Shown here: piece after piece, positions 26,101 to 33,400 of the stretch | Position numbering within the stretch: the first letter of the stretch is position 1 | Layout: each line of letters begins with the position of its first letter | Origin: Paenibacillus phyllosphaerae | GTDB lineage: Bacteria > Bacillota > Bacilli > Paenibacillales > Paenibacillaceae | Assembly (NCBI RefSeq): GCF_014192105.1 | Contig: NZ_JACHXK010000035.1 | Span: forward strand, 2,501 to 40,539 | Length of the DNA: 38,039 nucleotides | Reading direction: 5' to 3' | Translations under genes and position numbers: made by a program | Notes under the pieces: model-generated | Told to the model about the DNA's origin: nothing | What the model saw: the letters and a program-made list of their open reading frames with translations, nothing else | Databases searched by the model: none

Positions 26101-27984
26101 GGACACCAGCTTCGCCATCATCGCGCCGGCCTGGTAGTGATACAGCACGCTTGTGCGGTCTCCGCTGTCAGTGACGTCTTTGGGCCCAATGGCAATATCA
26201 TTATACCGGGCCGACGAGATGGTCCGGTCATCGGCAATGGACTTGATCGAGGCCATATAGGTGCCCGTATTGACCAGATTGCCACTGTCCTGCTTCATGA
26301 GCGCAATCTGACTCTCCGTCAGCGAGACGCCGTAGGCGCTGTTCACGAGGGACAGGCTGCTGATCTTCCGCAGCAATACGATCGATTGCCATGGCGCGAG
26401 TTCCTTGTCTTCCGGAAGAAGCCACTTGTAGGTCGTCGTACCGTTATAGTTCTCGTAGTACACATAGTAATCCGATAACTTGATCGTTTCGGCGCTGTTG
26501 TTGTAAACCTCGATGAATTCCGACTCTTCATCGCCGGGCGCGTTGAAAACAATCTCGGTAATGAGCAAATTCGGATTGCCGCGATCAACCGTGAGCTTAT
26601 ACGACTCAGAGCGCGCGAGCCCTTCCCCATTCACGACCGTCAGGTAATAGTCCATGTTGGCCGAGTAATGAATGGCTGAAAGCCCGATCGTGCCGGATAA
26701 GGTGTAGGTATTCTCACCGGGTTCAATCGCCATCTCGATCGACTTATACACCTGCTGGCCGCTGTCCTTGAAGTACAGCGTGGCTGATTGCAGCGCGGAA
26801 GGACTGGATACGGAAGCCGTAACCGTCGCCTCCTGCAGCGGGGTCGTACCGATTGGCGTATGGGTAATGACGGCAAGCGCCGACGGATCGGCCGCCACCG
26901 GATCCGGAACCTGACCGGCCAGCACGGTACCCGGCGTCGGTACGCCGAAGTTGAACCAGCGCTCCATCGCGCCGCTGTCTGGATTGAACTTGTAGGTGAC
27001 GCTTGTTTTGTCCTGATCATCCCCACTCTCGGTGTTGCTGATCGTCGCATCGTTATAACGCGCGGACGAGAGGATCTGATGGTCGGCAACGGTGCGGATC
27101 TGGGCCGTATACGTACCCGTATTGATCAGATTGCCGCTGTCCTGGATCATGATGGCGATCTGCTGCTCGGTAAGCGTTACGCCATAGTCGCTGTTCACGG
27201 TCGCCAGGTTGCTGCTTTTTCCGAGCAATGCGACGGTTTGCCAAGGCCCCAGTTCTTGGGACGGAAGGCGCCACTGATAGCTTTTGGTGCCATCGAAATT
27301 CTCGTAGTAGACGTAGTAGTCCGATAAATTAGCAGCTGCCGCGCTGTTATTGTAGACTTCGATATACTCCGATTTCTCCCCCGTGTTAGGAGCGTTGAAG
27401 ACGATCTCCGTAATCAGGAGACTCGGGGTCGTTGCCGCTGCCAGCTGCGAGGTGGCAAGATCTCCTTCCAGTTCCGGTTCAGACTCCGGATCCGTATTAG
27501 CAGGCATCTCTGGCTCTACGGGCTCTGCTGGCTGTTCAATAACAAGGTCATAGGCCGCATCGTCCTTGGCAGGACTGCGAGTAACGCCGTTCGCATTCCC
27601 GATTTCGAAATAATAATCGATGCTTGCCGCATCCAGCATGGCCTGCTGAGGGATGACGCCGGTTACGGGCGCGTATCCGTCGACGGGTTCGCCGATCGTC
27701 ATCGGCATGGAATCGAATGCCTCCGCTTTACCGTTCCTATAATACAGCGTTGCCGACACGAGCGCCGTCTCGGTAAATACAGACAACGCAACGGGCACGT
27801 CCTGCGGTACGGTCGAATCGGTCTTCTTCTCGTACGCGACGATTGGCAGCGCCGACGCAGCTTCCTCCGCGTATGCCGATTGCACGCTCAACCACGGAAC
27901 AGCGCCTCCAGCGGAGCCCGTTACAACAAGCACGGCCGTCATACATCCGGCTGTCCATCGTTTGACTCGGTTCAAACTGAACAT
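20155..27984 (-). CDS. Giant S-layer-anchored metallophosphoesterase with four lamin-tail domains (2609 aa)
   Basis: A signal peptide (1-39, cut near AYA-EEA) is followed by four lamin-tail-like domains, each opening LLITE, near residues 186, 470, 762 and 1066. They alternate with Ig-like modules that end PTPG-x-x-L-x-GQVP. More beta-sandwich modules follow (about 1340-1830). A calcineurin-like metallophosphoesterase (about 1860-2105) has the metal motifs STDTQYY, GDIVDDW (near 1904), GNHD (near 1938), GTHEY and GHIHG (near 2055). The first motif has DxQ where many members have DxH, a known variant. An FN3-like domain (about 2140-2195), a Gly/Ser/Asn linker (2200-2245) and three SLH domains (2429-2609, TRAE/TREE/SRAE motifs) complete it. 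The SLH domains bind pyruvylated wall polymer, so this is a surface enzyme of unknown phosphoester substrate. GAGGAG precedes the ATG. Confidence 0.93.
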   Translation of the reverse strand: MFSLNRVKRWTAGCMTAVLVVTGSAGGAVPWLSVQSAYAEEAASALPIVAYEKKTDSTVPQDVPVALSVFTETALVSATLYYRNGKAEAFDSMPMTIGEPVDGYAPVTGVIPQQAMLDAASIDYYFEIGNANGVTRSPAKDDAAYDLVIEQPAEPVEPEMPANTDPESEPELEGDLATSQLAAATTPSLLITEIVFNAPNTGEKSEYIEVYNNSAAAANLSDYYVYYENFDGTKSYQWRLPSQELGPWQTVALLGKSSNLATVNSDYGVTLTEQQIAIMIQDSGNLINTGTYTAQIRTVADHQILSSARYNDATISNTESGDDQDKTSVTYKFNPDSGAMERWFNFGVPTPGTVLAGQVPDPVAADPSALAVITHTPIGTTPLQEATVTASVSSPSALQSATLYFKDSGQQVYKSIEMAIEPGENTYTLSGTIGLSAIHYSANMDYYLTVVNGEGLARSESYKLTVDRGNPNLLITEIVFNAPGDEESEFIEVYNNSAETIKLSDYYVYYENYNGTTTYKWLLPEDKELAPWQSIVLLRKISSLSLVNSAYGVSLTESQIALMKQDSGNLVNTGTYMASIKSIADDRTISSARYNDIAIGPKDVTDSGDRTSVLYHYQAGAMMAKLVSKQTPTPGTLLDGQVPLPQVEDPTKLPAVTYEPAVTSTTPQDVTVTAAVTSVSELKNARMFYKAEFETFYNIVQMTVTKKEDGTYTVSAVIPASAMAAAGKIEYYFMIENETGVTQNPSGTGAAYALNVEREGEPSYLLITEMVFNGPNVNGVDIPAWEYIELYNNSDKTISLQDYYIDYTDLNGVTQYIWQFKDNVRMEPGRTLVLRMEPTDDNGSVESFNTAYKLTGERMIAADDLVDLAGESSLANTSPRVVTIKTKSGLAVVSAAYNDTATTDNPAPDNLTDTSVTYLPNYVSSNMVKWGVKVAPTPGAVVAGQVPAVPVSLPGDYLPPVIEHTRAAGTIAAKDWPIAAQFKDDTAVTAAKLFYKTDLTADYVVLPMSLKEGSTYEAVVPAAALKGATKLYYYFEASDGVQSSVKKGVQDKPFEINVLESLSSIVPPLLITELVPDDVGSDAYEYIEVYNNSTQPVNLKDYQIVYGYYHGGTDKWDMTQDFELPAGETAVIWVQSDLSKGEPVSKFNAHWGVNLPQNRVMAIYSLGMNNASEGRIILAEDSHYAVDHARNPIVQAWFSVGIDEVDNDGTSVVYEYPKDGTTKMVKRSARMQATPGVLLEAQVPEQLVQVPDDTVKPTIEHAESTEEVPFGSLSFEATAKDDQLVKRISLFFKRDKDSAYKEVNMKRTAAGSNLFLSAEVNKALLLGAEQVNYYFEATDGQNIVRSNDYSLTFEDQGPLWVEFADGGILSGTAFIYGNTATAGETLNLSVDGAQLETKAAMHLTPTITYRADDMQASFKNGLFVNDELVTILPASTYYQQKYVDIPKHVLKPGENTIKITAGTAADPLEFGTATNNDDYRIEGVELLLPDGSSAAWTSARSKTLNANTFTAIDPADRHKVGDSSGYVEYIEITFNVPASMFDSVYAELDTTALTDGEHAFQLSAASGNVTETAVVDNTAPTFDSFSIEDGKLYSGAIELQAAISDALAGVASVTATLDGKPIELPVTVQASELFVGEHIFAVTATDNAGNTTTRKGVFETEEEAPNSPFNPTPAEGATNISRQAVLSVTANDPNGGQVDVTFGQGYRYDFNEQSDIAAYANAVDREPPLELNPAGEAAFTAEAKALVAKQDGEYFVTDANGLFPYQRYEFKLDQDAKGIADIEVVWKGHSLAGRQVTMYTWNYTTGKWEAAARGVGAEDFELRATVAANEMVRDQAIQVLIQDMIVDQAAAEPADDPDGDGKFTFAFSTDTQYYADSYPDIFRSQMEYVAAMKDELDIRYLIHTGDIVDDWDRPDEWAVADESFKVIEEAGLPYGVVAGNHDVNHANADYTEYWKYFGRDRFEVQPTYGDDLNNNRDHYDLVSANGQDFLIMYLGWNVQEDTVKWANDILQKYPDRYAIIGTHEYISPSGAYSGQGQMIWDEIVAKNANVKLVLCGHIHGVGYNVKHLEDGRVVVEMLADYQSGPMGGQGYMRFLEFDPAKEQIQVKTYSPYMNDYNYYEDGSDEFTIPFVTQDPAKQVATDYIGVNLYGTKTIGTKQTIQSDGAASVTWSGLAANSDYYWYAKATDQAGTSTLSPIWKFTTGTSGGSSGGSNPDGGNSGGNNSGNTGSGNDGGDGSQTNPSTGSEWTRLTAADIAASGDTVQLTDNGTSEGIVFTAEALQAIGQRNVTIRLANGSVITISAAKLSELAGKLGSGEELYVSTKLPSSQAINQAAAQYGTSRKASFTIAGDFLELGFGKRGGDSATESPLTAPVTIELAASGVSDERLAGIYRIAEDGTVAFIGGTYQDGRYTATVEQAGTYVVLAYSKLYTDVKPEHWAYSYVQLLSFEGVTTGITDNTFGAAQTTTRAEFVTLLARAFRLQPSTGSLSFRDVEAGSWYAEAVQAAYEAGIVQGISADRFEPGQEITREEMVVMVIRALELRSGTIAAAGSGASFADGEQISAWAKDAVSKAIELGLISGKGNNNFDPHGMASRAETAKVIALMLEHMQ

Positions 27985-28187
27985 GTTCTCCTCTTCATCT
28001 CCTCAATTCCCATAGTATTGAACCTCACAAAGGGTAACGGAGAAGCTGAAGGCTGACAATAAACATCTGATTCGATTTTTTTCGTTATCTTCTGTCATCG
28101 CGATGAAGCGGCCAGAATCGAAAAAAATGCATCATTTCGGAAAAACCGACACCTTTTTATTAACAAAACGATGACATCTCCCGCATA

Positions 28188-28217
28188 TTGACGTTAACAA
28201 ATCTGAAGTAAGATATA
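28188..28217 (+). promoter_or_regulatory. Possible promoter of the AraC-type sensor-regulator
   Basis: TTGACG (28188-28193) is a good -35; the -10 after 17-18 bases (AGATAT/GATATA) is weak. It lies 34 bases before the ATG at 28251. The long divergent region from 27985 should also hold the promoter of the giant surface protein; no clear one is seen there. Confidence 0.4.
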
Positions 28218-28250
28218 GGATGCTATAGCATCAATTAGGAGGGATGATCC

Positions 28251-29864
28251 ATGAGAATAACATGGGACGGAAGGACAATAACAGGCGTAACCATGATCGT
28301 AGCAACCCTGTCTCTGCTTTATCTGTTAGCCGTCTCCATGCTGAACAAATCCGTCATCGACGATACGCTGGAGGACCATCATATTCAGTTGGAGAACGCG
28401 GTTGCCCGTCTGGAATCGTCCGATTCGCATGACAGTCTCACCCGAATGCTGGAAGAAGCGTCGGAACACGAGGCGATGCTGGGGAAACTGGTCATCCTCG
28501 CGGCGAACGGCGAGGAGTTATATCGAACGGAACCGGCAGCCTCCTGGCTGGTGCCTTCTTTCGAGCCGGGTCACAATATTGCATATGGCAACAATCGCTA
28601 CTACTTATATACCGAAGCCGCTAAAGGCTTGACATACATTACCGCGGTCGGGAAAGCAGAGGCCGCTCGGCACTATCCGTCCTTCTTGAACGCTGCACTC
28701 GCCATCTTGTGCCTGCTATTAGCTCTCAGTCTGATCATCATTCTCCTGTTCAGCACGCAGCTCCTCGCTCCGGCGAGCGCTATCTTAGGTGCTGTATCGA
28801 GCCGAATACCGCTTTCCGCTAACCGGAGACTTGCTCCGGAAGAAGCCCGGCTTGCGATCCAACGTCTCTTGACAGAGCGCGATCGCACCATGGAGACCGT
28901 AGACCAATACAGTCCCTCATTAACGACGTTGGACTTCATGAATGACATTAAAGGCATGAACCCGGATCTACTACGGTTCGAAGCATCGTCCATGAACAGC
29001 GGCAGCAGCTTGGTCGTCTTGTACGAATTGCGTCCCCAGGGTACTGAGGCTGACCGGGCAGCTACGCCCTTTGAGCCAACAAAAGATGGCCTGCGCGGCA
29101 TGATTAGCGCCGTCCGCCAATTCGCCGAAAGGTTCGCGACCCGCTCGCATACGTTTCAGCTGGAGCCAATGCAGATTATCTCTATTTTTTACGATACGGA
29201 TCGGAATTCACTGATTACCGACATAAGGAAGCAACTGGCGAAATGGGAACACGGGCCCTTTCGCGATGGGAGGCTCGCCATTGCCGTGAGTGATCAATAC
29301 GCGCCTCAGGTCTCGCTCGGTGAGGGGTACCGGCGTGCTCTCGAAATGATCGGACATGCCTCCGGAGCCGGCAAAATCGAGGTTATCACGGAATGGGAAC
29401 AACCCCCGTCGGTTACCGTTCAACCGCAGCGCAAGCGGAAGCCCGTCCTGAAGGAGTTCGACAAACCGTTAAATGTAGGGGAAGAGACTGTCGAGGAGAT
29501 CGCCGAGCCCACGGCGGAGAGAATGGACGAGCTTGCCGAATTCGTGCTCGATATTATACACAAGAAGTATCACCAGGATTTGTCGCTGAGCTATCTATCC
29601 GATCTGCTGAGCATGTCCAGCACCTATCTCTCCACCTATATTAAGGAAAAAACCGGCTGCACATTCAGTGACCATCTGCACCGGGTGAGAGTGGAGAAAG
29701 CCCAGGAAATGCTCATTACGACGGACAAAACCATTAACCATATTGCCGAACAAGTGGGCTACGTCAATTTCTCCTCTTTCAACCGGATGTTTAAGAAGGA
29801 AACGGGCGTCACGCCGCGAGAGTATCGGAAGCGGAAGATTATTCAGTATCATAAGAGCGGGTGA
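28251..29864 (+). CDS. Membrane-anchored AraC family sensor-regulator
   Basis: This 537-residue protein has two membrane segments (about 13-30 and 146-170) flanking an extracytoplasmic sensor region. A cytoplasmic region (about 180-400) leads to an AraC/XylS DNA-binding domain at about 430-530. Both helix-turn-helix units are visible: LSLSYLSDLLSMSSTYLSTY and KTINHIAEQVGYVNFSSFNR. The C-terminus FKKETGVTPREYRK is typical of the family. One-component membrane regulators of this type are abundant in Paenibacillus and often control adjacent transport or surface-glycan genes. It is divergent from the giant surface phosphoesterase, so that gene is the obvious candidate target (inference). The ATG has AGGAGG eight bases upstream. 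Confidence 0.92.
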   Translation: MRITWDGRTITGVTMIVATLSLLYLLAVSMLNKSVIDDTLEDHHIQLENAVARLESSDSHDSLTRMLEEASEHEAMLGKLVILAANGEELYRTEPAASWLVPSFEPGHNIAYGNNRYYLYTEAAKGLTYITAVGKAEAARHYPSFLNAALAILCLLLALSLIIILLFSTQLLAPASAILGAVSSRIPLSANRRLAPEEARLAIQRLLTERDRTMETVDQYSPSLTTLDFMNDIKGMNPDLLRFEASSMNSGSSLVVLYELRPQGTEADRAATPFEPTKDGLRGMISAVRQFAERFATRSHTFQLEPMQIISIFYDTDRNSLITDIRKQLAKWEHGPFRDGRLAIAVSDQYAPQVSLGEGYRRALEMIGHASGAGKIEVITEWEQPPSVTVQPQRKRKPVLKEFDKPLNVGEETVEEIAEPTAERMDELAEFVLDIIHKKYHQDLSLSYLSDLLSMSSTYLSTYIKEKTGCTFSDHLHRVRVEKAQEMLITTDKTINHIAEQVGYVNFSSFNRMFKKETGVTPREYRKRKIIQYHKSG

Positions 29865-29937
29865 AGTAGGTTCTGCAAGGTCGTGGAGTTGTGGGCATTT
29901 ATGTAGATTTGCTTTTTTGGTATCCACACAAATAAAA

Positions 29938-29977
29938 GACGTTTCCACAACCACTGTTCCGTGATTGTGGAAACGTC
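29938..29977 (-). terminator. Terminator of the carbohydrate-binding-domain lipoprotein gene
   Basis: A 13-base perfect stem (GACGTTTCCACAA / TTGTGGAAACGTC) with a 14-base loop, followed on the minus strand by TTTTATTT. Its strength may also stop transcripts from the AraC gene on the other strand. Confidence 0.88.
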
Positions 29978-29993
29978 CTTCCGTCAACTGGCG

Positions 29994-31298
29994 TTATGGG
30001 CGCTTTCCTCTGCCCATGCCACCGCCACCGCCGCCGCCGCCGCCATGCGACATGGTAATTTCGGTGATTTGTTCGCCATTGACGGTCACCGTGCCGCCGT
30101 TTAGCTGCGCTGTGCCATCCGCGTCAAAGGCTGAAGTCGCTTCTACATTGATCGTTCCGCCATTCACATAGAGATCGCCGTTGGAATCGAATGCATCCGT
30201 ATCCCCGCTGCCCATGCTTACGTCAATCGTGCCTCCATTGACTTCAATCTTCACGTCGGCGCTGACTTTCTGCGCGGCATTGATGCCGTCATTTTTCGCA
30301 TACATCGTGATCTTGCCATCATTGATCAGGACGTAGTTCGACTCGATGCCTTCTTCAGAGGTGCTGATGTTAATGGTCCCGCCATCGATTTGAACCTTGC
30401 TGTTACCGGTGATGGCGTCATCGACAGCGGCGATGTTGAGCGTGCCGCCTTTGATATAGATATACCCGAGCGTAGCGTCCTCTTCGTTCTCGCTATGCAG
30501 CGCATCCTTACCCGTATCGATGGTAATCGCGCCGTCGCTGATCAGAATGCCATCGTTAGCCTCGATCGCATCGGCAGAGGACTCGATGTTATACGTGCCG
30601 CCCGTAACTTTGACATCATCCTTGGAGGAAATACCGTTGCCCGCGGCAGATACGATGTCTAACGATCCAGTCCCGTTCAGCGTCACATCGGATCTTGAGA
30701 AAATAACGGCATCCAGATTGGTATCCCCGTCCGCCACATAGGTTCCGGTTACCTCCATATGGTTCGTGCTGTCCGTGGAAGTGACGAACACTTTATCCGC
30801 TGTTTTCACGTAAATCGCTGGTGCGTCTTCATTCGTAATGCTTACGCCGTCCAGGACGATTTGCACTTTGGCATCGTCGGCAGCTTCGACTACAACCGTC
30901 ACGTTCTCAGCTTCGCCGCTTAGTACGTAGACGCCCTCGGTAGTCAACGTTACGTCTTTACCGCTTTCCAATTGAATGGATGTCGCGGCCGCAAGGTCAG
31001 CCGACTGCTCCAAGTCCCGATCGCTGAATAAGGACGTTGTATCTAGAGCGGAAGCTGCCGCTGTGGATGTGCTGCTGGATGTCGATGCAGTGTCTGCAGT
31101 TTGCGTCGTTGTTGATTGCGTATTCCCGGTTTGAGCTGTTGCGTTTGCTGCTTGAGTCGTAGTCGTTTGCGTGCTTGCCGTTTGAGTCGTTGCGGTATTC
31201 TCGCTGCTGACCTGTGCCGTAGAGCAACCTACAGCGGACAAGCTCAGTAACAGGGCCATGGACATTACACTTAGGCTTTTCATCTTATTGTTTTTCAT
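29994..31298 (-). CDS. Lipoprotein with carbohydrate-binding domain (DUF4353-like)
   Basis: This 434-residue protein has a lipoprotein signal peptide ending at the lipobox LSAVGC (cysteine near residue 25). A Thr/Ser/Gln-rich linker (about 30-90) follows. Residues about 100-415 form a repetitive beta-helix built of short motifs such as GGTxNI, DAI and DALHSEN, typical of the 'carbohydrate-binding domain-containing' family. The C-terminal tail is a run of nine glycines, then a basic end (MGRGKRP), encoded by a GCC-rich simple repeat. It is predicted to be attached to the outer face of the membrane. The ATG at 31296-31298 has GAGGAG about nine bases upstream. It is monocistronic with a strong terminator. 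Its ligand is unknown. Confidence 0.85.
   Translation of the reverse strand: MKNNKMKSLSVMSMALLLSLSAVGCSTAQVSSENTATTQTASTQTTTTQAANATAQTGNTQSTTTQTADTASTSSSTSTAAASALDTTSLFSDRDLEQSADLAAATSIQLESGKDVTLTTEGVYVLSGEAENVTVVVEAADDAKVQIVLDGVSITNEDAPAIYVKTADKVFVTSTDSTNHMEVTGTYVADGDTNLDAVIFSRSDVTLNGTGSLDIVSAAGNGISSKDDVKVTGGTYNIESSADAIEANDGILISDGAITIDTGKDALHSENEEDATLGYIYIKGGTLNIAAVDDAITGNSKVQIDGGTINISTSEEGIESNYVLINDGKITMYAKNDGINAAQKVSADVKIEVNGGTIDVSMGSGDTDAFDSNGDLYVNGGTINVEATSAFDADGTAQLNGGTVTVNGEQITEITMSHGGGGGGGGGMGRGKRP
30018..30048. repeat. GCC/ACC trinucleotide run encoding polyglycine
   Basis: A tract of CCG/CCA-type triplets encodes the nine-glycine tail of the lipoprotein. Such runs can change length by slippage. 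Confidence 0.7.
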
Positions 31299-31433
31299 TC
31301 TAGAACACTCCTCGTTCATCATCTATTTTGGTGGTCGTTAGTCGTTTTGCTTAACGTCATATGGCTATCATGAGGCTTGTAACTTAAATCAACCTTAAAC
31401 ATTAGTGAGGATTAAAATTAGTTTCTCGCAATG

Positions 31434-31463
31434 AAAAAACCTCAGACCGGGAATGGTCTGAGG
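31434..31463 (-). terminator. Terminator of the AT-rich hypothetical gene
   Basis: On the minus strand CCTCAGACC pairs with GGTCTGAGG over a six-base loop, followed by TTTTTT. It lies about 60 bases after the stop. Confidence 0.9.
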
Positions 31464-31524
31464 AGCTTGAAACACACACCTATCAATTGAGTTTTTGGTC
31501 ACTGAATCTTTGGTTTACTTCAAG

Positions 31525-32181
31525 TCATTTTGATTTATTTTTTAAACTATACGGTGAGTACCTCTTCATAACCCATTCATGGAATACTCGATAAGCCGTA
31601 CTGGAATCAGTTGCAGAGAAAATAAACGTCCCCTGTACCTCTCTAAGACTTAACTTTGACTCAATAAGCATTTTGTCATCTTCCTCATTCAAAAATATAT
31701 CATACGTACTATCCGTATTTTTGAAACCCACAGCATGGATATCAAGTCCCTGTTTAAAAAAGCCTAAGTGTATTATGGGCGGCTCTATTTCAACATTTTC
31801 TTTGAAGATTGGATTTTTGAGTTCTTCATCAAAGTTGCTTTCATCAATCAGATACCCTTTAAAATATCCATCTACTAAAAAACTAAGACGCTCTATTATT
31901 AAATTTAGTTTGATGAAAGGGAAATTCTCAGTCTGCCCTACATTGATATCAGAATATTCCCAAATGATAAGTTCTAAGATTTTTGCATGCATGTAGCTAA
32001 TTGCTCTAGAGATTTCCCTATCTAATGGTTGATCAATCGTTTCTTTGATTACTACCCTCACACTATTGTAGAGTTCCCAAAAGAGTGGAAAATCAAATAA
32101 TGATTCTTCACTTAATTTATGTATGAAAGTGTTTTCAACACAGCTAAAGTTATTGAAAAGCACTTTTAATTCGTTATCCAT
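31525..32181 (-). CDS. AT-rich hypothetical protein (218 aa)
   Basis: This soluble-looking protein starts MDNELKVLFNNFSC and is rich in Phe, Ile, Asn and acidic residues. No motif is recognised. By eye the gene is about one third G+C, against well over half in its neighbours, which suggests recent acquisition. The ATG at 32179-32181 has GGAGGGG six bases upstream, so it looks intact and expressed. It has its own strong terminator. The isolated position between an outer-surface lipoprotein gene and a divergent AraC gene gives no functional clue. Confidence 0.75.
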   Translation of the reverse strand: MDNELKVLFNNFSCVENTFIHKLSEESLFDFPLFWELYNSVRVVIKETIDQPLDREISRAISYMHAKILELIIWEYSDINVGQTENFPFIKLNLIIERLSFLVDGYFKGYLIDESNFDEELKNPIFKENVEIEPPIIHLGFFKQGLDIHAVGFKNTDSTYDIFLNEEDDKMLIESKLSLREVQGTFIFSATDSSTAYRVFHEWVMKRYSPYSLKNKSK

Positions 32182-32281
32182 AATGCCCCTCCAATTTCCT
32201 TCTTCATTAAAAAATTTCAATATTACCTATAAGTCCCGGAGACGGTCTGAGTATCGATACGTTCATATTCTTTCCTTACGA

Positions 32282-32298
32282 GTAGTGAACAACACTAC
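32282..32298. promoter_or_regulatory. Inverted repeat ahead of the AraC/dehalogenase promoter
   Basis: GTAGTG and CACTAC form a six-base inverted repeat with a five-base spacer, just upstream of the rightward promoter at 32309-32336. It could be an operator. Confidence 0.3.
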
Positions 32299-32308
32299 AA
32301 TGGCTCGA

Positions 32309-32336
32309 TTGTGGAACTATATCCATCGATTGTAAT
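32309..32336 (+). promoter_or_regulatory. Probable promoter of the AraC-family gene
   Basis: TTGTGG (32309-32314), a 16-base spacer and TGTAAT (32331-32336). It lies about 113 bases upstream of the ATG at 32450. Confidence 0.45.
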
Positions 32337-32449
32337 TATTCCAGACGATAGCAGGCAGCTCTCGTAAAGATCCGCCATTCGGATATAATGAAGCCAACGA
32401 CGAAGTTTCATCTCCTATCGGCAGATCAGCCAATGCGAAAGGACCGCCC

Positions 32450-33304
32450 ATGCTTATTCAACGTTTCACGCCCACATTGCAGCTGCTTCCCTATATTGAA
32501 GGCATTCATGTGCAAGAGGATTGGCACCCGGCCAACTTCGCCAACCGCAATCCGGTCAAAGTACTCCCTTCCTCGATGACGGTCATCGGGATTCAATATG
32601 GTCAGCCGATGCGGATCGTGGAGAACAATACAGAGATCTCAATGGGCTCAAGCGGAATAACGGGCATACATGCCAAGGTCAAAGAATACGTCAGCACCGG
32701 CGCAATCGGTACCATCATCATTCCATTCAAGCCCGGCAGATTGGCTCGTTTCACCTCGATTCCGATTCATGAATTTCAGAATATGGACGTGCCTTTGGAG
32801 CTTATTTTCCCCGGACCCAACGTACGGGAGATGGAAGAAAAACTTGCAGGCGCCGCAAGCGCGGCCGAACGCGTCGGCATCGTCGAGCAATTTCTGCTAT
32901 CTGTATGGCGGGACCGAGAGGACGAGCAGATGATCCTTCTGGCCGCCAAGCAAATTATGAATCGGCAAGGCAACCTGTCGATTGAGCAGCTGGCCGCGCA
33001 ATTTTATGTCAGCAGGCGCACCTTGGAACGCAAGTTCAACCAACTGATCGGCGCGTCGCCCAAGCAATTCGCAAGCGTCATTCGCTTCCAGCATACGATT
33101 CAGCTCCGTAATGCCGGGTTCGACTACCTCGATATCGTGCAGGCGTGCGGGTATGCGGACCAGGCTCATTTTGCCAAAGACTTCAAGTCGTTCGCGGGCC
33201 TCCGTCCCGAGCAGTTCTTCCGCAGCGAAATCCAGCCGGAGCTGAAGCAATCGTTCAACGAAAACGACGATGATTCCCGGCCCAATCAACAGCTGTACTT
33301 CTGA
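32450..33304 (+). CDS. AraC family transcriptional regulator
   Basis: This 284-residue soluble regulator has an N-terminal domain (about 1-150) resembling the DUF6597/cupin-like effector domain, including the IIPFKPGRLARF motif typical of such proteins. The C-terminal AraC domain (about 165-265) has both helix-turn-helix units: LSIEQLAAQFYVSRRTLERKF and DYLDIVQACGYADQAHFAKDF, then GLRPEQFF. AAGGA lies seven bases before the ATG. It is followed after 96 bases on the same strand by the dehalogenase gene, with no terminator visible between, so it may regulate and be co-transcribed with it. Confidence 0.9.
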   Translation: MLIQRFTPTLQLLPYIEGIHVQEDWHPANFANRNPVKVLPSSMTVIGIQYGQPMRIVENNTEISMGSSGITGIHAKVKEYVSTGAIGTIIIPFKPGRLARFTSIPIHEFQNMDVPLELIFPGPNVREMEEKLAGAASAAERVGIVEQFLLSVWRDREDEQMILLAAKQIMNRQGNLSIEQLAAQFYVSRRTLERKFNQLIGASPKQFASVIRFQHTIQLRNAGFDYLDIVQACGYADQAHFAKDFKSFAGLRPEQFFRSEIQPELKQSFNENDDDSRPNQQLYF

Positions 33305-33400
33305 AGCTAATACATTGTCGCATTTCTACAAGGAGCGATTCGGATCCGCATGATAAGCTCATCCTATCAACTGAACTTAGGTGAAGGAGCTGCGCGCGAC

